DNA from: Micromonospora rhizosphaerae
GTDB lineage: Bacteria; Actinomycetota; Actinomycetes; Mycobacteriales; Micromonosporaceae
Length of the DNA stretch: 64,000 bases
Reading direction: 5' to 3'
Assembly (NCBI RefSeq): GCF_900091465.1
Contig: NZ_FMHV01000002.1
Span: forward strand, 7,006,001 to 7,070,000
Numbering within the stretch: position 1 is the first letter of the stretch; each line of letters starts with the position of its first letter. This document shows positions 25,018 to 33,104 of the stretch, piece by piece. The notes below the pieces were generated by a model. It was not told the DNA's origin. It saw only the letters and a program-made list of their open reading frames with translations, and ran no database searches. The position numbers and the translations under genes are program-made.

Positions 25018-25260
25018 ATGTTGACGATGTATTCCACCTCGTGGTGCGGCTACTGCCACCGGCTGAAGTCGCAGCTCGACCGGGAGGGCATCGGGTACGA
25101 GGTGGTCGACATCGAGCAGGACACGAAGGCCGCCGAGTTCGTGATGAGCGTCAACGGCGGCAACCAGACGGTCCCGACGCTGCGCTTCACCGACGGCAGC
25201 GCCCTCACCAACCCCTCGATCACCCAGGTCAAGCAGCACCTCGCCGGCATCGCCGGCTGA
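25018..25260 (+). CDS. mrx1: Mycoredoxin (glutaredoxin-like)
   Basis: 80 residues, thioredoxin fold. The redox site is C10-G-Y-C13 and the cis-Pro is in TVPTL. Mycoredoxin reduces mixed disulfides between proteins and mycothiol, and the pathway gene mshB is in this window at 54119. GGAGGATCTTC lies directly before the ATG. It is divergent from uvrD2, as in M. tuberculosis (Rv3198A). A TAGCCT word at 24967-24972 may be its -10, but the nearest TTGCCC is only 15 bp away. Confidence 0.95.
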   Translation: MLTMYSTSWCGYCHRLKSQLDREGIGYEVVDIEQDTKAAEFVMSVNGGNQTVPTLRFTDGSALTNPSITQVKQHLAGIAG

Positions 25261-25272
25261 CCGACCTCCTCC

Positions 25273-25315
25273 GCGAAGAGCGGCCACCCCCACCCGGGGG
25301 CTGGCCGCTCTTCGC
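25273..25315 (+). terminator. Terminator after mrx1
   Basis: A perfect 14-bp stem (25273-25286 with 25302-25315) around a C/G-rich loop, followed at 25325-25329 by five T. Confidence 0.75.
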
Positions 25316-25454
25316 ATCGGCGCCCTTTTTGTCCCGAGACACGCCCATGTCGGGACCCTTTGGCAGGGGTCGGGGCGGCCATACTGACCGTGGGGGATGG
25401 ATTTCGTACAGTTACCGCCGCGTTCCGCGGCCCTCGACGGAGAAGAGAGCACCC

Positions 25455-26432
25455 GTGCGTCCTGCCGTACCGAGCCCGATCCTGCGCCGTCGCCGGCTGG
25501 GCACCGAGCTGCGCCGGCTGCGTGAGCTGGCTGGTCTCACCGGGGACCAGGTCATCGAGCGGATCGGCTGGGCCTCCGCGTCCAAGCTGTCCCGCCTGGA
25601 GAACGGCCGCAGCCGTCCCGACCCGGTGGACGTCCGCGACCTGCTGGCGCTCTACGGGGCCGACGACGAGCTGCGTGAGGAGCTGCTGAGCATCACCCGG
25701 GAGGCCGGGGACATGCGCGGCTGGCTGCGCAACTTCCCGGTGATGACCCAGCAGCAGCGCGGCTTCGCCGAGCTGGAGGCGGGCTGCGCCGAGATCTCCG
25801 AGTACAACCCCGTCCTGATCCCCGGGCTGCTGCAGACCCCCGGGTACGCCCGGTACCGGATCGTCTCGGCGTACCAGGTGGCCGTGCAGGCCGGCGACCC
25901 CGGCGAGGACCCGGAGACCGAGGTACGGGCCCGGCAGGCGCGGCAGTCCCTGCTCACCCGCTCCCCCGACGCGCCCCGCTACACCGCGGTACTCGAGGAG
26001 GGGGTCCTCGGCCGGCGGGCCGGCCCGCCCGGGGTGCTGCGCGAGCAGCTGGTCCAGCTCTGCGAGCTGGCCAGGCTGCCGAACGTCACGCTGCGCCTGC
26101 TGCTGCGGGACACCCGGATCGCCGACTGGTACCTCCCGCCGACCGCCTTCTCGATCTACCGGTTCGCCGATCCGCTCGATCCGGAGACGCTGGCGATCGA
26201 AGGTGGCTTCACCGACGTCATGTCGACCGAGGCAAAAGCCCTAAATAGCTATAAAGTGGCGTTCGAGTGGCTATGCTCGGCGGCGCTCTCCGCATCGGAC
26301 ACCCTCTCCTGGCTCATCGAGGCGACGGGACGGCTGACCGGCGCGGCGGCCGAGTCCACGGTGGCGTGCGGACCGGCAACGGCACCCGTCCAGCGCCGCC
26401 GCGGCTCGGGGCGCCTGACGACGGACCGGTGA
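25455..26432 (+). CDS. XRE-type HTH regulator with DUF5753 (Scr1 family)
   Basis: 325 residues. The N-terminal HTH (about 12-65) reads LGTELRRLRELAGLTGDQV, then SASKLSRLENGRSRPD. The rest is a DUF5753 domain (FAELEAGCAEISEYNPVLIPGLLQTPGYAR). In Streptomyces and relatives these regulators act with a small DUF397 protein, and one follows at 26500. The start is GTG 25455 with AGAGAG upstream. A local A/T-rich patch (26233-26258) inside the gene is unlike its surroundings. Confidence 0.92.
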   Translation: MRPAVPSPILRRRRLGTELRRLRELAGLTGDQVIERIGWASASKLSRLENGRSRPDPVDVRDLLALYGADDELREELLSITREAGDMRGWLRNFPVMTQQQRGFAELEAGCAEISEYNPVLIPGLLQTPGYARYRIVSAYQVAVQAGDPGEDPETEVRARQARQSLLTRSPDAPRYTAVLEEGVLGRRAGPPGVLREQLVQLCELARLPNVTLRLLLRDTRIADWYLPPTAFSIYRFADPLDPETLAIEGGFTDVMSTEAKALNSYKVAFEWLCSAALSASDTLSWLIEATGRLTGAAAESTVACGPATAPVQRRRGSGRLTTDR

Positions 26433-26499
26433 TCCACCGGGCCGTCCGGCCTGCGGCGTCACTCCTTCCATCCGAGCAGTCCAGAGCAGGAGCAGAACC

Positions 26500-26739
26500 A
26501 TGGACGAGATCAGCAACAGCTGGGCGGCGCTCGCACAGCAGCTCGCCGACGCCCCGTGGCGCACCAGCACGCGCAGCCAGACCTCCAACTGCGTCGAGGT
26601 CGCCCCGCTGGGTACCGGGCCGGCCGCGGTCGCGCTGCGGGACAGCAAGGACCGGGGCGGCCCGGTGCTGCTGTTCGACCGGGCCGGCTGGCTGCGCTTC
26701 ATCGCCGGCGCGAAGAACGGACAGTTCGATCTGAACTGA
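26500..26739 (+). CDS. DUF397 protein, partner of the adjacent HTH regulator
   Basis: 79 residues with the family core: WRTSTRSQTSNCVEVAPL, VALRDSKDRGGPVLLFD and a terminal WLRFIAGAKNGQFDLN. DUF397 proteins pair with DUF5753 regulators and are thought to counteract them in a toxin/antitoxin-like or developmental switch. A purine-rich site AGGAGCAG precedes the ATG. It is 67 bp behind the HTH gene and probably in one transcript. Confidence 0.92.
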   Translation: MDEISNSWAALAQQLADAPWRTSTRSQTSNCVEVAPLGTGPAAVALRDSKDRGGPVLLFDRAGWLRFIAGAKNGQFDLN

Positions 26740-26753
26740 TCCGACGACTGCTG

Positions 26754-26784
26754 CGGGGCCGTCGGCGTCGGGTCGGCGGCCCCG
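26754..26784 (+). terminator. Hairpin after the DUF397 gene
   Basis: An 8-bp stem CGGGGCCG/CGGCCCCG (26754-26761 with 26777-26784), 15-nt loop, 15 nt past the stop. Confidence 0.45.
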
Positions 26785-26864
26785 TCGCGTGTCCACCCCC
26801 GACAACCGTGCTGACCAAGGATCCCCCGATCGGTCGACGCCTCGGATCGATAGTCGAGTTTCAC

Positions 26865-26892
26865 TTGCTGTGACGAGTACCGGGCGTAACAT
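26865..26892 (+). promoter_or_regulatory. Possible promoter of the 89-aa gene
   Basis: -35 TTGCTG (26865-26870), 16-bp spacer, -10 TAACAT (26887-26892), about 58 nt before the predicted transcript reaches the ATG at 26958. Confidence 0.4.
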
Positions 26893-26957
26893 GACGAAAG
26901 AGTGACGTGGAAGTTCCAGCGCGTACTCGTCCGTCGCGATCCGTCCGGGGGACACCC

Positions 26958-27227
26958 ATGCGGTTCCTGATCGTCCGCACCGACATCCGCGCCGCCGCCG
27001 ACACCGAGATCGCGGCCGCGTGGGCCGGCGGTGGCCGGCTGCGGGACGAGACCAGGACGCCGGAACCGCGCCGCCAGGTCGTGCACGCCGAGGACCGCGA
27101 CGCCGCGCTGCTGCTGGCCCGCGCCCTCGCCACGGTGGGCGCCGTCCGCTCCGGAAAGCAACGGGTGAAGGTGCTCCCGATCGCGGACCCGGACCCCGGG
27201 TACGCGTACCGCTGGGACGGCACCTGA
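26958..27227 (+). CDS. Hypothetical protein, 89 aa
   Basis: It begins MRFLIVRTDIRAAADTEIAAAWAGG and ends PDPGYAYRWDGT; no Cys and no membrane segment. The alternation of strand and helix suggests a small alpha/beta fold, but I do not recognise a family. GGGGGA lies about 6 nt before the ATG. It has its own promoter-like element and a terminator, so it looks like a single-gene unit between the DUF397 and nudC genes. Confidence 0.6.
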   Translation: MRFLIVRTDIRAAADTEIAAAWAGGGRLRDETRTPEPRRQVVHAEDRDAALLLARALATVGAVRSGKQRVKVLPIADPDPGYAYRWDGT

Positions 27228-27305
27228 CCGCCACCTGCCGTCCGTCGTGGTCGGACCGGCTCCCCCGCCGCGTTCCTTGCCCCACCGCCCACGACGGCCC
27301 GTGTT

Positions 27306-27347
27306 CCCGGCCCGTGACCGCCGCGGCAACGACGGTCACGGGCCGGG
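27306..27347. terminator. Hairpin between convergent genes
   Basis: A perfect 15-bp stem (27306-27320 with 27333-27347), 12-nt loop, between the 89-aa gene and nudC; it can serve both strands. Confidence 0.7.
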
Positions 27348-27386
27348 ACCGCGTCCGGGCCGCGCCTCAGCAGTCGCCGCGGCGGT

Positions 27387-28334
27387 TCAGCAGTGGCCGT
27401 CGAGCCAGCGGTGGATCAGGAAGAGGGCGATCGAGGAGGGCGGGGGCAGCACCAGGCGGGCGCCCGCGCCGACGTCGACGGGCCGTCCGGCCAGCGCGTC
27501 ACCGATCTCGCGCCGGGTGAACCAGCGGGCGTGGGCGATCTCGGCCGGGTCGACCCGGACCGGCTCGTCGGCGTCCGCCCGGGCCATGTAACCCAGCATC
27601 AGCGAGCCGGGGAAGGGCCAGGACTGGCTGCCGGCGTACGCGATCTCCTCGACCCCGACGCCCACCTCCTCGCGGACCTCGCGCAGCACGGCCGCCTCGG
27701 CCGACTCCCCCGGCTCGACGTAGCCGGCGAGGCAGGAGAAGCGGCGCTGGCCGGGGGTGCTCGGCCAGGTGGCGTTGTTGCCGAGCAGGCAGCGCCCCTC
27801 CTGGCCGGCCACCCCGTCGTGCACCAGCACGATGATCGCCGGGTCGGTACGCGGCCAGACCCGGTCGCCGTCCGGGTCGATCCGGGACCAGCCGGCCTCG
27901 TCCACCTGGGTCGGGTGCCCGGTCACCGAGGAGTAGCCGTGCCGGACGTGCCAGTTCAGCAGGGCCAGAGCGGTGGTGAAGATACCGGCGTCCCGGTCGA
28001 CGAGCAGGTGGCCCACCTCGCGCAGGGTGACCGCCCGGGCATCCGGCAGGTCCGGCAGCGGCGCGTCCACCGCGAAGACCGGTACACCGTCCGGGTCCAC
28101 CCCGAGGAACATCGGCACCGACCGGGGCACCTCGGGCAGTTCGTCGGAGCCCAGCAGCACCAGCATCGGCGGTGCCGTCTCGCCGCGTACCAGGGCCCGG
28201 CCGTCGTTGGCCGAGTCCAGCACCAGCACCCGGGCCCGCTCCCAGGCCTCGGCGAGCCAGCCGGAGTCGGTACGCCGGTGCGCCGCCCGGTCCAGGGTGG
28301 ACCGGGCCAGCGGTGGGGCGGCCTCGCCGCTCAC
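27387..28334 (-). CDS. nudC: NAD+ diphosphatase (NudC-type Nudix hydrolase)
   Basis: 315 residues. The Nudix box is intact: GYVEPGESAEAAVLREVREEVGV. The NudC-specific motif downstream reads SQSWPFPGSLMLGY (usually SQPWPFP). The enzyme cleaves NADH/NAD+ and removes NAD caps from RNA. The short zinc ribbon before the Nudix domain has lost its cysteines: between LLNWHVRHGY and YPR-equivalent WPRTDPAIIVLV there is no Cys. The GTG at 28334 is chosen; a start at 28388 would read through repeat-like sequence. It corresponds to Rv3199c in position. Confidence 0.9.
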   Translation of the reverse strand: MSGEAAPPLARSTLDRAAHRRTDSGWLAEAWERARVLVLDSANDGRALVRGETAPPMLVLLGSDELPEVPRSVPMFLGVDPDGVPVFAVDAPLPDLPDARAVTLREVGHLLVDRDAGIFTTALALLNWHVRHGYSSVTGHPTQVDEAGWSRIDPDGDRVWPRTDPAIIVLVHDGVAGQEGRCLLGNNATWPSTPGQRRFSCLAGYVEPGESAEAAVLREVREEVGVGVEEIAYAGSQSWPFPGSLMLGYMARADADEPVRVDPAEIAHARWFTRREIGDALAGRPVDVGAGARLVLPPPSSIALFLIHRWLDGHC

Positions 28335-28392
28335 GCCGCCGCCTCGCTCCGCTCGCCGGCGGCGCGAGGCGCCACGCTGCTGAGCCAAATGG

Positions 28393-28414
28393 TTCGCTCG
28401 CTCCGCTCGCTCAC
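28393..28414. repeat. GC-rich repeat word between nudC and the M16 gene
   Basis: On the minus strand GTGAGCGAGCGGAGCGAGCG followed by AA. It contains the stop codon of the M16 gene and resembles a shortened form of the dispersed repeat at 29759-29808. Confidence 0.4.
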
Positions 28415-29748
28415 GCCGACTCCGTGTGGACCGGGGTCAGGGCGGCCAACTGCGCCGCGATCCGTTCGGCGTCGCCGAGCACCACGGTGACCGCCTTAGC
28501 CGGGGCGAGGTAGCGGGCCGCGGCCGCCGCGACGTCATCGACGGTCGCCTTCGCCAGCCGGGCGGCGTGCTCGGCGAGGAAGTCCAGGCGCAGCCCACTG
28601 CCGGCGTACGCGCTGGTCAGCGAGGCCAGGCCGGCCTGGGTCGACATGCCGAGCTGGAGCGTGCCGAGGGCGTACTGGCGGGCCTGCTCCAGCTCGTCCG
28701 GCCTGGGCGGCAGGGAGGCCAGCCGGCCCAGCTCATACAGGGTCTCCAGCAGCGCCGGACCGGTCACCTCGGTCGCCACCTCGGCGGCCGCGACCAGCAC
28801 CGACCCGGCGACCGAGTGCTCGATCAGCGAGTGCGGGCCGTAGGTGTAGCCCTTGTCCTCGCGGATGTTCTCCACCCAGCGGGAGGAGAAGTAGCCCCCG
28901 AAGACCAGGTTGGCCAGTTGCAGCGCCGCATGGTCGGGGTGGGTGCGCGGCACCGCCGGCAGCGCGATCCGCAGCGAGGACTGCACCGAGCCGGGCCGGT
29001 CGGCCAGCAGCAGCGGACCGGGCTCCAGCGGCGGCGTGGGCGGCAGTTCGGCCACGTGCCCGTCGCCGTTCCAGGCCGCGAGCGCCTTCTCGGCCGCGTC
29101 CACCACGCGTTCCGGCTGCACGTCCCCGACCAGCACCAGCACCGCGCCGGCCGGGTGCACCCGCTCGGCATGCAGTCTCCGCAGCGTGGGCGGCCGGACC
29201 GCGCGGACCTGCGCCGGCTCGGGGGTCTGCACCGCGTACGGGTGCTTGCCGTAGATCCGCTTGAGCAGCGCGGTGCGGGCCAGGTGCGCGGGCTGGCTCT
29301 GGGCGACCTGGATCCGGTCGATCAGCCGGTCCCGTTCGGTGCCGACCCAGTCCTTCGGGTAGGTCGCGCCGGTCAGCACCTCGGCGAGGATCTGCAGCAT
29401 CCGGTCCAGCCCGGTGACCAGGCCGGCGCCGGAGATCATCAGCCGGTCCGGGTCGATCCCCGCGGAGAGCCCACCGCCGACCTTCTGCAGCTCGGCCGCG
29501 ATCTGGTTGGCGGTCATGGTCTCGGTGCCGGAGAGCACGGTCTGCGCGAGCATCGCGCCGCGGGCCAGGTGGGTCCGCCCGAACGGCATCCAGAGGCGCA
29601 GCTCGACCAGCGGGACGGCCGGCCGGCGTACGGCGATCACGGTGAGCCCGTTGCCGAGCGTCCGCTCGGCCTGCTTCGGCAGCTTGAGCCTGCGGGTGGG
29701 GCCGAGCGCCGGCAGCGGCCGCGTACCGGTCTCCACGGTTGCCGTCAC
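28411..29748 (-). CDS. M16 family protein lacking the zinc motif (probable non-catalytic subunit)
   Basis: 445 residues with the M16 fold: TLGNGLTVIAVRRPAVPLVEL, then, where HxxEH should be, RTHLARGAMLAQTVLSGTETM, so the inverzincin motif is missing. The C-terminal half keeps the conserved R-Y-type segment SSRWVENIREDKGYTYGPHS. Such proteins pair with an active M16 subunit, encoded here just upstream. GTG 29748 is preferred; a GTG at 29808 overlapping the previous stop would translate a dispersed repeat as a 20-residue leader. Confidence 0.88.
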   Translation of the reverse strand: MTATVETGTRPLPALGPTRRLKLPKQAERTLGNGLTVIAVRRPAVPLVELRLWMPFGRTHLARGAMLAQTVLSGTETMTANQIAAELQKVGGGLSAGIDPDRLMISGAGLVTGLDRMLQILAEVLTGATYPKDWVGTERDRLIDRIQVAQSQPAHLARTALLKRIYGKHPYAVQTPEPAQVRAVRPPTLRRLHAERVHPAGAVLVLVGDVQPERVVDAAEKALAAWNGDGHVAELPPTPPLEPGPLLLADRPGSVQSSLRIALPAVPRTHPDHAALQLANLVFGGYFSSRWVENIREDKGYTYGPHSLIEHSVAGSVLVAAAEVATEVTGPALLETLYELGRLASLPPRPDELEQARQYALGTLQLGMSTQAGLASLTSAYAGSGLRLDFLAEHAARLAKATVDDVAAAAARYLAPAKAVTVVLGDAERIAAQLAALTPVHTESA

Positions 29749-29758
29749 CTGGCCCTTC

Positions 29759-29808
29759 TTCGTTCGCGACTGCGGGGCTCGCAAACCCGGCTCACTCCTC
29801 GCGCTCAC
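29759..29808 (-). repeat. Dispersed repeat, copy at the M16 gene junction
   Basis: Read on the minus strand: GTGAGCGCGAGGAGTGAGC, a 4-5-bp insertion relative to the copy at 46833, then GCGAGCCCCGCAGTCGCGAA and CGAA. It fills the gap between the stop of the first M16 gene and the likely start of the second. Confidence 0.75.
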
Positions 29809-31115
29809 CTGGCACCTCCGGCGATGACCTCGATGGACGCGCGGCGCTCCGGCCGCAGGGTGGCGGCGGCCGCCCGAACCTGCTCCTCGGTGACCTCACC
29901 GACCAGCCGGGGCAGCTCGTTGAGCAGGCCCGGCTCGCCGCGCTGCTGCTCCAGCACGGCCATCCGCAGGGCGCGGCCGAGCACCGCGTCGGTGTCCCGC
30001 AGCAGGTGGGTGGCCATCCGGGCCTGGGTGCGGGCCAGCTCGCCCTCGGTCAGCCCGTCGGTGGCCAGCCGGTCCAGCTCCTCGTCGATGGTGCGCAGCA
30101 CCTTGTCCACGTCGCCGCCGGGGGGCAGGTGTGCCTGGAGCAGCAGCGCGGTGGGGTCACGCACGTCGAACGGATCACCCATGAAGCCGAGGTAGCCACC
30201 GAGGCTGGTGACCGACCGGTCCCGCTGGACCAGCCGCTCCACGAGGCGGGAGGCATCGCCGTCGGTGAGCACCTCGGCCAGCACCACGTACGGCAGGTAG
30301 CCGACGAAGTCGGTCACCGGGTCGGGCACCCGCCAGGCCCCGGCCACCGCCGGCAGCGGGGCCAGCTTGTCGGTGTACGACGCGCGCCGCTCGGCGACCA
30401 GGTCGGGCTCGGCGAAGTCGGGGCGCTCCGGCGCGGGCCGGGCCGGAACGTCCCCGAAGTGCCGCTCGATCAGCTCGGTCGCCTCGGCCACGTCGATGTC
30501 CCCGCTGACGGCCAGCACGGCATTGCCGCTCGCGTAGTAGCGGCGGAAGAAGTCGGCCGCGTCGGCGACGGTGGCCGACTCCAGGTCACCGAAGGAGCCG
30601 TAGCCGTCGTGCGCGTTGGGGAAGGTGTCGAACATCACCGGCGGCAGGGTCAACCAGGGGAACCCGCCGTACGGCCGGTTGAGCACGTTGACCCGGATCT
30701 CCTCCTTGACCACGTCGACCTGGTTGCGCAGGTTCTCCTCGGTCAGCCGGGGGCCGCGCATCCGGTCGGCCTCCAGGAAGAGCGCCCGCTCCAGCGCGTT
30801 GCTCGGCAGCGTCTCGAAGTAGTCGGTGTAGTCCAGGTGGGTGGAGCCGTTGAAGGTGCCGCCCGCGCCCTGCACGTGCCGGAAATGGGCCAGCTTCTCC
30901 AGGTTCTCCGAGCCCTGGAACATCAGGTGCTCGAAGAGGTGGGCGAAGCCGGTGCGCCCCTCGGGCTCGGAGCGGATGCCGACGTCGTAGACCACCGCCA
31001 CGCCGATGACGGGGGCGCTGCGGTCGGGGGTGAGCACCACCCGCAGGCCGTTGTCGAGGGTGAACCGCTCGACCGGGTACTTCGTCGCTGGAATTTTCGC
31101 TCTCCGCGCCGCCAC
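29805..31115 (-). CDS. M16 family zinc metallopeptidase, catalytic subunit
   Basis: 436 residues. The inverted zinc motif HLFEH is in TGFAHLFEHLMFQGSENL, and the third ligand Glu lies about 75 residues later in VVKEEIRVNV. Members degrade peptides or process precursors; the substrate here is unknown. The protein has no signal peptide, so it probably acts in the cytoplasm together with the inactive partner encoded downstream. The GTG at 31115 is chosen, 7 nt after a TAGGGT box. Confidence 0.92.
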   Translation of the reverse strand: MAARRAKIPATKYPVERFTLDNGLRVVLTPDRSAPVIGVAVVYDVGIRSEPEGRTGFAHLFEHLMFQGSENLEKLAHFRHVQGAGGTFNGSTHLDYTDYFETLPSNALERALFLEADRMRGPRLTEENLRNQVDVVKEEIRVNVLNRPYGGFPWLTLPPVMFDTFPNAHDGYGSFGDLESATVADAADFFRRYYASGNAVLAVSGDIDVAEATELIERHFGDVPARPAPERPDFAEPDLVAERRASYTDKLAPLPAVAGAWRVPDPVTDFVGYLPYVVLAEVLTDGDASRLVERLVQRDRSVTSLGGYLGFMGDPFDVRDPTALLLQAHLPPGGDVDKVLRTIDEELDRLATDGLTEGELARTQARMATHLLRDTDAVLGRALRMAVLEQQRGEPGLLNELPRLVGEVTEEQVRAAAATLRPERRASIEVIAGGAR

Positions 31116-31122
31116 GTGATCG

Positions 31123-31128
31123 ACCCTA
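31123..31128 (-). promoter_or_regulatory. -10 box TAGGGT, 7 nt before the M16 GTG
   Basis: A TANNNT element at 7-nt spacing from GTG 31115, consistent with a leaderless mRNA. No clear -35. Confidence 0.5.
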
Positions 31129-31194
31129 ACCCGTCGGCACCTCCCGCACCGGCGACCTCCTGTCAGCGTCCGCTGCCCGAATGGTGGATCGGCC

Positions 31195-31243
31195 TTGACA
31201 CCGGCCACGCCGTAGCCCACTCTTCCTATCAATCAAGTAGGAA
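31195..31243 (+). promoter_or_regulatory. Promoter and palindromic operator of the sulfonate-type ABC operon
   Basis: A perfect -35 TTGACA (31195-31200) with a weak -10 17 bp later (CACTCT, 31218-31223), then an inverted repeat TTCCTA-N9-TAGGAA (31223-31243) over the expected transcription start. The operon ends in an Rrf2 regulator gene, the natural candidate to bind it. The site ends 20 bp before the ATG. Confidence 0.55.
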
Positions 31244-31263
31244 TACTGTGGATTGGACGAACG

Positions 31264-32328
31264 ATGAGACGGCTCCCCTTCCGTCGGTTGGTCTCCCTAG
31301 CCACCCTCGCCGTCGTCGGCGCGGCCACCCTGGGCGCCATCGCGGCCTGCGGCGACGGCTCCGACGAAGCGGCCGGCAGCGGCGGCCCGGTGACGCTGCG
31401 CCTGGGCTACTTCCCGAACATCACCCACGCCCCCGCGGTGGTCGGCGTCGAGAAGGGCATCTTCAAGGAGAAGCTCGGCTCGGACGTCACGCTGGAGACC
31501 AAGACCTTCAACGCCGGCCCGGCCGCCATCGAGGCGGTCTTCTCCGGCGCGCTCGACGCGACATACATCGGTCCGAACCCGACGGTGAACGCGTTCTCGA
31601 AGTCCAAGGGCGAGGCGGTCCGGGTCATCTCCGGCGCCGCCTCGGGCGGCGTGGCGCTGGTGGTGAAGCCGGAGATCACCTCGGTGGAGCAGCTGCGCGG
31701 CAAGAAGATCGCCACCCCGCAGCTGGGCAACACCCAGGACGTCGCGCTGCGCTACTGGCTCAAGGAGAAGGGCCTCACCACCACCAAGGAGGGCGGCGGC
31801 GACGTCAAGGTCGTGCCGCAGGAGAACGCGCAGACGGTGGAGACCTTCGGCAGCGGCGCCATTGACGGCGCGTGGGTGCCGGAGCCGTTCGTCTCCCGGC
31901 TGATCAACGCCGGCGGCAAGGTCCTCGTCGACGAGCGCGACCTCTGGCCGGACAAGAAGTTCGTCATCACCAACCTGATCGTCAGCACCAAGTTCCTCAA
32001 GGCCCACCCCGACGTGGTGAAGAAGCTGGTCGAGGGGCAGGTCGCGGCGAACGAGTTCGTCAACACCAAGCCGGACGAGGCCCAGCAGGCCATCTCGGAC
32101 CACATCGGCAAGATCACCGGCAAGCCGCTGGACATCAAGCTGATCAAGCAGGCCTGGCCGACCCTGGAGTTCACCAACGACCCGATCGCGTCCTCGCTGA
32201 AGACCGGCCTCGACCACGCGGTCGCCGTCGAGCTCACCCAGCCCGTGGACCTGAACGGCCTCTACGACCTGAAGTACCTCAACGAGGTGCTCAAGACCCA
32301 GGGCAAGCCCGAGGTCACCCAACCATGA
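31264..32328 (+). CDS. ABC transporter substrate-binding lipoprotein (sulfonate/nitrate/taurine type)
   Basis: 354 residues. Signal peptide and lipobox AIAAC with Cys29. The NMT1/SsuA-like body starts LRLGYFPNITHAPAVVG and includes GALDATYIGPNPTVNAFSKS, GKKIATPQLGNTQDVALRYW and GAWVPEPFVSRL. It should capture an aliphatic sulfonate, taurine or nitrate-like anion; the exact ligand cannot be told. Its stop overlaps the ATPase start as ATGA, making a three-gene importer plus regulator. Confidence 0.93.
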   Translation: MRRLPFRRLVSLATLAVVGAATLGAIAACGDGSDEAAGSGGPVTLRLGYFPNITHAPAVVGVEKGIFKEKLGSDVTLETKTFNAGPAAIEAVFSGALDATYIGPNPTVNAFSKSKGEAVRVISGAASGGVALVVKPEITSVEQLRGKKIATPQLGNTQDVALRYWLKEKGLTTTKEGGGDVKVVPQENAQTVETFGSGAIDGAWVPEPFVSRLINAGGKVLVDERDLWPDKKFVITNLIVSTKFLKAHPDVVKKLVEGQVAANEFVNTKPDEAQQAISDHIGKITGKPLDIKLIKQAWPTLEFTNDPIASSLKTGLDHAVAVELTQPVDLNGLYDLKYLNEVLKTQGKPEVTQP

Positions 32329-33104
32329 CGTCGACCACGACGACGGCCCGCAGCGCGACCGGCTCGGTCGCGCTGCGGGGCGTGACCAAGGTGTACGGCC
32401 AGGGCGAGAGCGCGGTCCTGGCCCTGGACGGGGTGTCGCTGGACGTCGCCCCCGGCGAGTTCGTCTGCCTGGTCGGCGCCTCCGGCTGCGGCAAGAGCAC
32501 ACTGCTCAACCTGGTCGCCGGGCTGGACCGGGCCAGCGGCGGGCGGATCGAGCTGGAAGACGGGGTCAACCCGGGCCTGATGTTCCAGGAGCCGGCCCTC
32601 TTCCCGTGGCTCACCGTTGAGGGCAACGTCGACATGCCGCTGAAGTTGCGCGGGCTGCCCAGGGCCGAGCGCCGGGCCAGGGTCGCCGAGCTGCTGCGCA
32701 CGGTGCACCTGGCCGACTTCGGCCGCAAGCGGCCGCACCAGCTCTCCGGCGGCATGCGGCAGCGGGTCGCGCTGGCCCGCACCCTCGCGCTGGACACCCC
32801 GGTGCTGCTGATGGACGAACCGTTCGGCGCGCTCGACGCGATGACCCGGGACATCCTGCACGACGAGCTGGAACGGATCTGGTCCGAGCGGAGGCTCACC
32901 GTGCTCTTCGTGACCCACAACGTCCGGGAAGCAGCCCGCCTCGCCGACCGGATCATCCTGCTCTCCAGCCGGCCCGGCCGGATCATCTGGTCCACCCGGG
33001 TCGACGTGCCCCGGCCCCGACGCATCGACTCCCCGGAGATCGCGACCATCGCCGCCGAGGTCACCGACCGGTTGCGTACGGAGGTGGGCCGTCATGGCCA
33101 GTGA
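32325..33104 (+). CDS. ABC transporter ATP-binding protein (SsuB/TauB-like)
   Basis: 259 residues. Walker A GASGCGKST, Q-loop LMFQEPALFPWLTV, signature LSGGMRQRVALAR, Walker B VLLMDEPFGALD and H-loop FVTHNV are all intact. It energises uptake of the ligand bound by the upstream lipoprotein. Its 3' end overlaps the permease gene by 11 nt. Confidence 0.95.
   Translation: MTSTTTTARSATGSVALRGVTKVYGQGESAVLALDGVSLDVAPGEFVCLVGASGCGKSTLLNLVAGLDRASGGRIELEDGVNPGLMFQEPALFPWLTVEGNVDMPLKLRGLPRAERRARVAELLRTVHLADFGRKRPHQLSGGMRQRVALARTLALDTPVLLMDEPFGALDAMTRDILHDELERIWSERRLTVLFVTHNVREAARLADRIILLSSRPGRIIWSTRVDVPRPRRIDSPEIATIAAEVTDRLRTEVGRHGQ

Noticed and set aside
29749..29808. Start of the second M16 gene at GTG 29808 overlapping the previous stop
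   Set aside because: It would translate the dispersed repeat as an N-terminal leader; GTG 29748 with AAGAAGG upstream fits better, as at dapD.
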